A stretch of DNA of 64,000 nucleotides from Trichomonas tenax (lineage: Eukaryota > Parabasalia > Trichomonadida > Trichomonadidae), in assembly GCA_023091735.1 (NCBI GenBank), contig JALKBU010000026.1, forward strand, positions 1 through 64,000, read 5' to 3'. The position numbers were made by a program, and so were the translations under genes. How positions within the stretch are numbered: position 1 is the first letter of the stretch; each line of letters begins with the position of its first letter. Shown here in pieces: positions 56,305 through 64,000 of the stretch. Below the pieces are notes generated by a model. The model was not told the origin of the DNA and did not search any database. It was given only the letters and a program-made list of their open reading frames with translations.

Positions 56305-57240
56305 ATGCATGAGAATCTAGATTCAGAAGAACTATTAGCGAACAACCAATACACAGGCGATTTACCGATCAGCGCGATAGAAGATAACAAGATAGAGAAG
56401 TTTTTACAAGTAAAAACAACGAATTGGAGATATGATGGAAGTTTTTGTTGTCAAAAACGAATGGTAATCGATGATTTGAATAGAATGTACTGCAATTACT
56501 GGGAAATTTCTCCATGCATGCCAACTTTCGTTATATTTTTAATATTATTTGCATATTCCGCTTATTTTTTCATAACATTCCCAAGATTACAGTTCAGCTT
56601 GAAAATAGTCTCAGCGGTAGAAGTTTCTGTTATGCTTATTATGTTCGTTTGGTCTTATTTAGCCGCAATGTTGTTTGATCCAGGATATTTACCGTATAAT
56701 TGGGTCGAAACACAAAGAACGAAGTATATACCAGAGGAAATAGTAGAGGGCACAATAACAAGCGATTTACAGTATAATTTTGCAAAAGATAATATGCCGC
56801 TTTCATGTTCACTATCTAAGACGACAGGAAGGTTCATTATCAGGGCAGATCACATATGCGGATGGATAACGAACTGGATAGGAAAGAGAAACCACAAACA
56901 ATTCATTTTAATGAATTTGTATGGTGCAATTTATTCTATGTCTTTGTTCTTTTGGAGATTCATGATGAATGATGTTCCCGATCAAGCCAAGCAGCCTCTT
57001 ATTGTATTTTGGATGATCATGTCTGGTGCAATAGAGCTAATTTACACTTTAGTTCTTTTCTGGTCATTTTCATTGAATATGATTGATCTTTTAGATAATG
57101 CAACAACAATAACACGTCATAAACAAATACAATTACCTCAGTTATCGACAATTGATGCTATGCGTGAAGTCTGTGGTGAAGATCATTATTTATTATGGTG
57201 TTGTCCGACAGCAGCATTTGGAGATCACATTCAGCTTTAA
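56305..57240 (+). CDS. DHHC-family (palmitoyltransferase-like) membrane protein with DHIC active site
   Basis: Start chosen at ATG 56305 (MHENLDSEELLANN). The 311 residues have four membrane helices in the usual DHHC layout: two before the catalytic loop (FVIFLILFAYSAYFFITF; VSVMLIMFVWSYLAAMLF), then DPGYLP (the DPG motif), then the loop, then two more (FILMNLYGAIYSMSLFF; GAIELIYTLVLFWSF). The loop keeps RADHICGWITNWIGKRNHKQF, equivalent to DHHCPW..NC.G..N...F. It has DHIC (182-185) for DHHC and lacks nearly all zinc-binding Cys/His. TTxE appears as TTIT. The catalytic Cys survives, so weak transfer is possible, but a non-enzymatic role is equally plausible. No frame damage. Confidence 0.8.
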   Translation: MHENLDSEELLANNQYTGDLPISAIEDNKIEKFLQVKTTNWRYDGSFCCQKRMVIDDLNRMYCNYWEISPCMPTFVIFLILFAYSAYFFITFPRLQFSLKIVSAVEVSVMLIMFVWSYLAAMLFDPGYLPYNWVETQRTKYIPEEIVEGTITSDLQYNFAKDNMPLSCSLSKTTGRFIIRADHICGWITNWIGKRNHKQFILMNLYGAIYSMSLFFWRFMMNDVPDQAKQPLIVFWMIMSGAIELIYTLVLFWSFSLNMIDLLDNATTITRHKQIQLPQLSTIDAMREVCGEDHYLLWCCPTAAFGDHIQL

Positions 57241-57379
57241 TTCTATTATATTTCTTTATATTATATAGTCAAATCACGTTTTTTTTAAATGTTGTGACAA
57301 AATGTGGTTTGATAAAAAGTGTCATTTTATATGAGGAACAAAAAATTACAACATTTGGCAACAATCAAGCCATCCAATT

Positions 57380-57727
57380 CACGAGTATAACATCATAGGA
57401 AAAGGGAATTATCAAGTTCCAGGCTACAATCCTAATGATATAAGAGCCAATCTTTCAAATCAATATTGCATATTTGGAGGACTTGTGAATGTTAATATTC
57501 CAGAAATTTTGATGACTGGTTGTCCTGGTGGCACAAATAAGAATTATGCAATATGATATAATGGAAAGATCGAAGGGATGGATCGAATTCCTGCCACAAC
57601 GAATAAAGTCAACATTGTTAGTCTTTGGGTCAAAGTTAATTTTATAAATAATGACCAAACTTGCCAAAAACAATTAAAAGTTATTTCCCAAATTAAACTT
57701 TGGATTCTAATTTATATAGAACTATGA
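57380..57727 (+). pseudogene. Fragment of an unnamed surface domain (VPGY...GCPGG), with one TGA
   Basis: The frame reads IIGKGNYQVPGYNPNDIRAN, then LSNQYCIFGGLVNVN, EILMTGCPGGTNKNYAI, TGA (57554-57556), then YNGKIEGMDRIPATTN and VNIVSLWVKV. It corresponds block for block to the minus-strand fragment at 59271-59640. There is no start codon and no signal. Two independent copies show that this is a genuine protein domain, of a family I do not recognise. Confidence 0.5.
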
Positions 57728-57793
57728 TGATTTAAAAGATTTCTTATTTAGTAACATGAATAAATTATTACAGAAATATTAAACAATAAGTTT

Positions 57794-58941
57794 CTATTTG
57801 GACTTCATTTTGGCAAAAATTTCGATGCATTTTGTGTATCTCTTCTCTTTGCAAATATCAAGAGGAGTCCTTCCTCTGACATCTTTTGTTTGCTTAGCTC
57901 CATAAGCCAACAGTACTTGGATAGCGTATTCTCGGTGATGCTTAGCGGCAAAGTGTAATGAAGTTCTTCCCAACGAATCCGCGACATTGACTTTGCAGCC
58001 TTTAAAAACTGGACTAACGTTGGCAATCCGAGTTCAGCAGCAGTCATCAAAACAGTGAAATCGGAAAATTCATCTTTCGAATCTATTTCGCCTTTCTCGG
58101 ACCATTTCTCGAAGTAATAGTTCAAAAGATTGTTCTTGACAACATCGTAAGAATTGAAGCAAATACAATAATCCAAGTATTGAAGCATCTTTTAGCATCT
58201 TCCTCTGCAGATATCGTCCTGCCAATAGTTATGGAGATCACAGCCCATACCATATTCTTCATCGTTCATGATTTCTTCGACAAGTTTGATGTTGTCGCTG
58301 TAAACCGCTTGGAGCATTCCTTCATTAACTTCGACTTCCTGCTTCCTCAAGAAGTTGTAGATCTTGATTGCTCCGAATCTACAGGCGTGCTCCATGAGAG
58401 TGTAATCGTCTGGATTTTCATCCTTTTCTTCTTCATTCTGTTCTTCTTCTTCAACGACTTGTTTCTTCCTTTTAGGCTTCGATTTTATTTTCTTTATCAG
58501 TGGTTTGTGCATTTCTTTGTAGAGCTTATTAAACTCTCTCAAGTTGTCCCAAATGAGGGCGTGCATCGTTGTTCCTGGCTTTGCGACTGCATGTAAGTGA
58601 ATATCGTCCATTGTTTTGATAGAATCGAGGATTTTGGCAGGAATCGCGACTCCAAGGTTGCGGATGGCGTAAGCGAGGTAAGGAGAAACGCGTTCATCGA
58701 CGTAAATGTCTGGATGCTTAGCCACAAATAATTGCATTGCTTGGCAAAGCTTGTATTGCAATTTTGGTCGGACAGCGATGATTTTGTTGATCTGCTTGAA
58801 GATGAATTGAGGTGTGAAGACGTTTGCGTCAACCATTTTCTCGAGATTTTCGAAATAATACTGTGCATCGGGTTTCTCGATCTTCCACATTAGTTTGTTA
58901 TACTTTATAATCTCTAGAATCGGTTTCGGATAACTCTGCAT
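57794..58941 (-). pseudogene. Ankyrin-repeat protein with an in-frame TAA and a -1 frame change at a slippery heptamer
   Basis: ATG 58939-58941 (MQSYPKPILEIIKYNKLM); the longer frame would need GTG. The N-terminal ~170 residues are helical, in the style of trichomonad ankyrin proteins, followed by a Lys/Glu-rich linker (KKQVVEEEEQNEEEKDENPD) and ankyrin units. TAA at 58192-58194 interrupts, and ATG 58188 follows in phase (MLQYLDYCICFNSYDVVKNN). At 58000-58006 the minus strand reads T TTA AAG in frame. From there the ankyrin sequence continues only in the -1 frame (GCKVNVADSLGRTSLHFAAK, AKQTKDVRGRTPLDICKEKR, ending AKMKSK, TAG 57794). Codons are G+C-rich as in intact genes. It is either a recent pseudogene or recoded. 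Confidence 0.8.
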
Positions 58942-59270
58942 AGTGTACTTTCCGAGGTTTTTCACTAAAACTCAAGGACTCATTTATTATGATCATTTTG
59001 GCGCCAAAAAGTTTTTTGACATTTGACAAAATTATAATTTTTTAGGGGTCGAATTTTCCAAAATTTATCAACTTTGTAGAGCTATATGAACAATAAAAGT
59101 ATATCGGTAATATAGGGATACATTAATCAAAGTTTAGCCTATTAAATTTCGAGAAAAATGCATATGATTATCAATGAATTTATAAATGCCATCTCTTTAG
59201 TAATATGAGTTTTGGAGAGAAAAATTATATCAGCTACACTCACTAGGGTTGCTTTCAACTTCATTATGAT
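58942..59270. other. Intergenic, AT-rich
   Basis: No feature recognised. Confidence 0.45.
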
Positions 59271-59640
59271 TTAACTTATGTATATTGCTATAAATACCAT
59301 TACTTTCAAATTTGGATAATATTGACATAATGAGCAAGAATTGGGTGTAAAGTTAAAACATAAGACCCATAGTGAAATTAAATTGGCGCCCGGTCCGTTC
59401 GCAGGCATTTTAGGCCATTCAGGGCTTCCTTTGAAACCCAATGCATAGTACCATACACTGTTGCATGGACATCCATCAATGACTGTTTTTATTCTTAATG
59501 TGGATCGTGCTAAACCTCCCCATTTACAATTTGGAGCACTCAAGTTTGCATTTATTTTGATTGGTTTGTATCCTGGAACATAATTAGCTTGACTATTATT
59601 TATATAATTTATTTGATAATATAGAGGATTATATTGCTGC
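59271..59640 (-). pseudogene. Second fragment of the VPGY...GCP surface domain
   Basis: The minus-strand frame QANYVPGYKPIKINANLSAP, CKWGGLARSTLRIKTVIDGC, YYALGFKGSPEWPKMPANGP, GANLISLWVLCFNF runs to a stop at 59271. It parallels 57380-57727 in VPGY.P..I.ANLS, GGL, GCP, PA and SLWV. There is no ATG and no signal. Inferred to derive from a surface or secreted protein because of the paired Cys and aromatic-rich strands. Confidence 0.5.
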
Positions 59641-61194
59641 TTTCATGTATTATATGATTTTAATTCTTCATATACTAAAGAAAAAATAAAATTTCTGCTT
59701 GACGAATGATGTAGGTCACTTAAGTTTGATAATATTGAATATCTATTTGGATCATCAACTGAATATTCAGCTCAAAATCCAAGCTTTTATCTATCTCTAA
59801 TAATGACTATAGTCAACCATATTTCAATTCATATTGCCCGTGCCTGTATAGAACATGGAGCATTGAATCAAAATCTAGATGTTTATGTAAAAATACATCA
59901 GAATTGCAAAAATGTGAGATTTTTGAGTGATTTTATGGTCTTCAGAAGTTTCTCTAAGTACAAGCAGCGTATTCTAGTTAGTAAAATGCTGAAAAATCCC
60001 TTCAAGAGCCTAGATCGTAAACAATTATTTGTAAATAATCCAATGCTTTGATCTCCTTGAAGAAATGACCCCGAATTGCTTAATTTCCTAAAAAAATCAG
60101 CATTCAATATAGCTCCAAGCAATCTATCATCAAGCAGAACAGGTTTTGAATATTTGAATGCTACACTATGCAAGCATCACAGTCATTAGTATTAACTGTC
60201 GATTTTTTTTTCAAAAAACAATATCATCAAAAATGATCAGCCTCCGGCATAGGCTCTCCAGAGCAGCAAATGTCTGTATAGTTGATGCCAGAAATTGATC
60301 GTTTTTAAAAATATTTGTAAACGATTGTGATTATAAATTAAAGATAACTCGTATTGTCTAACATGACAAACAGTTACACATAACCTATCTGTTGTCATAT
60401 CATTAGGCATCAAAAACGCGTACTATTGATGCAATACTCGGATTTACCACATTTGGTAGTGCACGTATAAGTTTAAAATTAGTAAATAAGGGGGTAGGGG
60501 ATGCATCTTAAATTTCCCTTTTATGGGTAAATTTGAATGGTGTCTTCTATCATCACAATTTTTTGGTGTCCAACATAACCTTAGACACTCTCAAATTTTG
60601 AATGATGTGCGACGGATTTTGATACATCATTCAAAAAATTTGAAATGCAAGATAATAAGAAATATGCAACATATGGATATAGTCAATTCGTTTGACTGAA
60701 TTAGAATTCCCAAAAGAGTTGATTTTTACGCCAAAAACTCGTAACAAACACAAAAAAATGAATTTTAAAATACACACCAGAGAACACTGGACATGGAACT
60801 CAGGATACACTTTTTCACTTTTTCGAAAAGCGTAGATATCCAAAATAGAGATCTTAAAAAATTGGAGTTGAATTTTCGATTTTTCAATAAATTAACAATA
60901 TACTTTTTTGTATTTATTTTTTTTAGAATATTCTTAAAAATCGTTCTTAAAAATAGAGTTTTCTATCTTTCAAATTTACTATTCTATTATAATTTTAGTC
61001 ATCTTACATTCTATATCATTTGTTTTATTATATCCTTAATAATAAAGAAAATATGAATGATTAAAAATTATGCTCTTTATACTAAGGAATGTTTATGTGA
61101 TAAACAATTATTAATTCCTATGGTAGTGCCAAAAATGTTGCTTGGGAAGGATGAAAAGATAAATTTATTTTGACAATTTGCCAAATAAATTAAA
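59641..61194. other. Intergenic, AT-rich
   Basis: An 83-codon ATG frame at 59803-60051 (+) and an overlapping minus frame at 59898-60173 compete and neither is convincing. Nothing else seen. Confidence 0.4.
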
Positions 61195-64000
61195 ATGAAT
61201 TATGATATCGAATTTTATTTGGGACGAGCATTTGTCGAGATTTTAGAGAAATGTCCGAGTGTTAAATTCCAGAATTACGCAGAGGACGCGGGATATATCT
61301 ATGAAGTTAACGAATATCCTTTAATTCCGATGCAACCAAATTCTATTCGACAAATAAAGTCACAGATTGAGCAGGGAGTGAAATTCTATGTTCCATTTTG
61401 TGATGTTGAGTATAAATTTTGTCCTCCAGATCGCTTAATCGACAAAATCTTATCATTAATTTCGATTTCAGACAGATTACGAGCTTACTACACATCATAT
61501 CTTATTCACTACTTCATGATGTGGGTAATAAATGCGAGAATAGAGAAAATCAGCAAAAATTTCCAGACAATTATGCGAATCTTCGAATTTCATCCTATAA
61601 ATGAATACTCAAACATATTTATGCATTGTCACTTTATATACATCAAAGTTATGACAGAATTACAAATCCCTTCCGATGTTTTTGATGAATGTTATTCATT
61701 TATATCTGATGTATATTTAGAATCTTCGCAATTACCATCGTATTCATTTGCAATCCTTCCGGAAATTCTGAAGGCATCGATTGGCATTGTTGAAAACGAA
61801 TTTCCAGCAGCGACAATTAAATTCACGACAATTATTACAGTTTTATTGCAAAAATACTGGAAAGATATCAATGCATCAGTCATAAATGAGATTTACGATA
61901 TCATTTTCCCATATTTATCACAACTCGATTTTGTCGTTTTATCTTTCTTCAGTGACATATCGAAATACATTGATCCTAAGGTTTCAATCAGTTTTATATC
62001 CGGACTTGCCCTGTTGTTTTGGGCAAAAGTTTGTGAAAATCAGCCTTTCATTCAAATCCCTCAAAAATCTGCAATTATTGATAAATACGAAGAAGGAGAG
62101 TTCTCTATTCCAGAAACTGTCGACATTAACAAGCCAACATGCGTTTTTCCTGAAGCAGATAAAACAAAATTAAGCCCTCCTTATATTTCGAATTATATTC
62201 CAATTCTCGAGAAGATTACAGGAAGTCAGCCAGAATTTTACACAGCTGTTGTTGGAAACATGATTGGATTGATTCAGAAGAATGCAGAGAATGAGCGTGT
62301 TTGGGATTATCTCTTTATTTTCGTCAGATTTTTGCTTTTTGTTTATGACAGACAAGAACAATTCCCAGATCCACTTTACACTATTTTCAAGTCTTTCTTA
62401 TTCTCATCCGGGTATTCTGCTTATTCTCCGGAGAATGGTTTTGATAGTGTCAACTTGTGCAGAACATTCCTTGTTAGAATTCTTCTGAAAACAGACTCAG
62501 CAAGTTTGCAAACAGTAATGAACTCATTCCTTGAAAATCCAGTGATTCTTGGAGAACTCTTCGAAAGATTTATCATCGAAATTAAATTAGTAAGAAGTCT
62601 GTTTTCAAAGGATAAGAAGCTGTTCTTGTATCTTGCAACAATTTCTAACACCATCATGAGAATCAATGATGACAGAATAAAGATTGCATTCCTTCGATTG
62701 ATCAATGAACTTTTCAAAGAAGGAATAATGCAGAAATTTGCATTTGCTAACTCTGAATTCTCCAACTTTTATGTGAATCTCATTGGTTACCCATCAATGA
62801 AGTCAAATGTTTTGCCAGTTGTTTACTCATTTTTGTCGAAGCAACCATCAACAGAATTCATCGTTTCAATTCGCACATTCTTAACGAAGAAATGCAGTGA
62901 ATTCCCAGATAAATATGCTTTTGATGTTGTCAGGGAATTCATCGACTTCACGATGCAAGATCATGCAGTCCTCAAGAACTTATCTCCATTAGTTGATAGG
63001 ATCCTGCAAAGTTTCATCACAGGGCTTTCCAAGAATGAACAAATGTTCAACATTATCTCAATTGATGATGTTAACAGATATGTCGTATCTATAAGCATGG
63101 TTTTAGAACCTTCAGATGAATTAATGCTGATTTATCAACACATGCTTGAAAAGAGTACTCTTGATTCTGTTCTTTTTGAGAAACTCCAGAAATTGATTTT
63201 TGATCAGAAAGACAATGACAAAAAGATAGTTAAATATCCACTGATTTTCAAGATGCTTATCAATATCTTCTATCCATTATTCACAACAAAAGTTCTTGAT
63301 TACATTTCATCATTATGCAATTACTCAGATTTGAACTGCGTTGCTGCTCACAGAGCTGATGTCAATCTTTATTTAACCCAGAAGTTACTTGAAGAACGAA
63401 ATGGAAAAACAATTGATGATACATTAGTTGACCAAATCTTATCATTACTGTTCAAAATTGGATCTGTAATTTCTTCTCCAATCATCGTCAATAAGTTTAT
63501 TTCTCTGTTTTGTTCGCAGAATGGAGTTTTATCAAAGTATTATGATAAATATCTTCAAGTTTTATCAGATTGGCTTCAGAACAATTTAGTTGTTCCAAAA
63601 GAAACAATTCCTCTTGAACCATTGTTTGCCATTGAAGTTAAGACAAATGGAACATTTAATCCGAATGAAGGATTCACATTTACAAGCTGGGTTTATATTG
63701 ATTTAGTTGCGTTTTCGAGATTATTTGAAATATTTGAAGAGAAATCATCAATCATTGCTTTCAATATCAAGAACAACAAACTTATTTGGGATAAAGTTAC
63801 TTTGGTTGAAAATCTTCCAATGAAAAAATGGCTCTTTGTTGGATTAACATTCAAATCTGGAACACTTGATGTTTTCTTTGATGGCCAAAGTATTGCAAAG
63901 ATTGATGCAATTCTTAATCCAATCAACTCAAAGAATTTGATCCTCAAGATTGGTGGAAGCCAGGCTAAATGTGGTGAAATTGGATCTCATGGTTTGTTTA
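61195..64000 (+). CDS. N-terminal part of a BEACH-type scaffold protein (runs off the window)
   Basis: ATG 61195, with TAA in frame just upstream, opens 935 codons without a stop to the window edge. Residues ~1-800 are helical, armadillo-like sequence (SLISISDRLRAYYTSYLIHY, RIKIAFLRLINELFKEGI). From ~820 a ConA-like lectin fold begins (EGFTFTSWVYIDL, KKWLFVGLTFKSGTLDVFFD, LILKIGGSQAKCGEIG). This order, long helical N-terminus then ConA-like domain, is that of BEACH (Beige/LYST/neurobeachin) proteins, in which PH, BEACH and WD40 domains follow. Those are beyond the window, so the name is inferred. Such proteins act in membrane trafficking and vesicle fission or fusion. Confidence 0.78.
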   Translation, partial: MNYDIEFYLGRAFVEILEKCPSVKFQNYAEDAGYIYEVNEYPLIPMQPNSIRQIKSQIEQGVKFYVPFCDVEYKFCPPDRLIDKILSLISISDRLRAYYTSYLIHYFMMWVINARIEKISKNFQTIMRIFEFHPINEYSNIFMHCHFIYIKVMTELQIPSDVFDECYSFISDVYLESSQLPSYSFAILPEILKASIGIVENEFPAATIKFTTIITVLLQKYWKDINASVINEIYDIIFPYLSQLDFVVLSFFSDISKYIDPKVSISFISGLALLFWAKVCENQPFIQIPQKSAIIDKYEEGEFSIPETVDINKPTCVFPEADKTKLSPPYISNYIPILEKITGSQPEFYTAVVGNMIGLIQKNAENERVWDYLFIFVRFLLFVYDRQEQFPDPLYTIFKSFLFSSGYSAYSPENGFDSVNLCRTFLVRILLKTDSASLQTVMNSFLENPVILGELFERFIIEIKLVRSLFSKDKKLFLYLATISNTIMRINDDRIKIAFLRLINELFKEGIMQKFAFANSEFSNFYVNLIGYPSMKSNVLPVVYSFLSKQPSTEFIVSIRTFLTKKCSEFPDKYAFDVVREFIDFTMQDHAVLKNLSPLVDRILQSFITGLSKNEQMFNIISIDDVNRYVVSISMVLEPSDELMLIYQHMLEKSTLDSVLFEKLQKLIFDQKDNDKKIVKYPLIFKMLINIFYPLFTTKVLDYISSLCNYSDLNCVAAHRADVNLYLTQKLLEERNGKTIDDTLVDQILSLLFKIGSVISSPIIVNKFISLFCSQNGVLSKYYDKYLQVLSDWLQNNLVVPKETIPLEPLFAIEVKTNGTFNPNEGFTFTSWVYIDLVAFSRLFEIFEEKSSIIAFNIKNNKLIWDKVTLVENLPMKKWLFVGLTFKSGTLDVFFDGQSIAKIDAILNPINSKNLILKIGGSQAKCGEIGSHGLF

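Noticed and set aside
61419..63947. Several plus- and minus-strand ORFs of 60-115 codons
   Set aside because: They overlap the continuous 935-codon BEACH-type frame in other frames.
1..64000. CRISPR arrays, bacterial operons, rRNA operon
   Set aside because: No regularly spaced repeats, Shine-Dalgarno-led gene strings or rRNA were seen.

Overview
The window looks like nuclear DNA of a parabasalid protist, most likely a trichomonad close to Tritrichomonas or Trichomonas. It is strongly AT-rich and the intact genes have no visible introns. Several ATGs lie 7-22 nt downstream of a TCA(Py/T)(T/A)(T/A) initiator. The families are typical trichomonad expansions: BspA-like leucine-rich repeat (LRR) proteins, Pmp-like beta-helix surface proteins, glycine-rich (ALK/LTK-type) surface proteins, ankyrin proteins, small Myb factors, CARMIL-like LRR proteins and BEACH proteins. 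Species identity is inferred from this repertoire.

Layout. 0-3 kb: a truncated bacterial-type tannase/esterase fragment and a broken ankyrin gene. 3.1-8.2 kb: one very large intact gene, a DEAH-box RNA helicase fused to a C-terminal RBR (RING-IBR-RING) ubiquitin-ligase module. 8.5-11.5 kb: a gene-poor tract with a perfect 20-bp-arm hairpin, a degenerate tandem repeat, three tiny minus-strand ORFs and two long foldback hairpins, best read as mobile-element debris. 12-19 kb: intact housekeeping-like genes for an SLC44/CTL choline-transporter-like protein, a two-RRM protein and a PH+LRR CARMIL-like protein. 20-23.3 kb: a broken ubiquitin-like gene, a possible structured RNA, and an unknown ORF pair separated by one TAG. 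25.8-26.4 kb: an intact two-repeat Myb gene. 27.2-28.1 kb: a 984-bp element with ~90-bp terminal inverted repeats and a tRNA-like insert. 28.4-40.6 kb: decayed surface-protein genes (three glycine-rich/Ig-like paralogues, a Pmp-like gene, a TM-tail fragment, a BspA-like gene) mixed with an intact conserved hypothetical gene and a broken CoA-dependent acyltransferase gene. 41-44 kb: two intact coiled-coil genes. 44.5-56 kb: surface-gene remnants, a hAT transposase tail, an intact beta-propeller gene, a pseudokinase gene, a kinase gene with one in-frame TAA, and a tRNA-Met. 56.3-59.6 kb: a DHHC-family membrane protein with a DHIC active site, an ankyrin gene with one stop and a -1 frame change, and two diverged copies of an unnamed surface domain. 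61.2 kb to the edge: the N-terminal 935 codons of a BEACH-type scaffold gene.

The genes do not form a pathway. Intact regulatory, cytoskeletal and membrane genes alternate with multigene-family members in many stages of decay, most broken by one or two in-frame stops or single frameshifts. The items most worth follow-up are the helicase-RBR fusion with a degenerate RING1, the pseudokinase, the DHIC-type DHHC protein, the slippery-site frame change in the ankyrin gene, the inverted-repeat elements, and the question of whether the single in-frame stops are always real inactivation.
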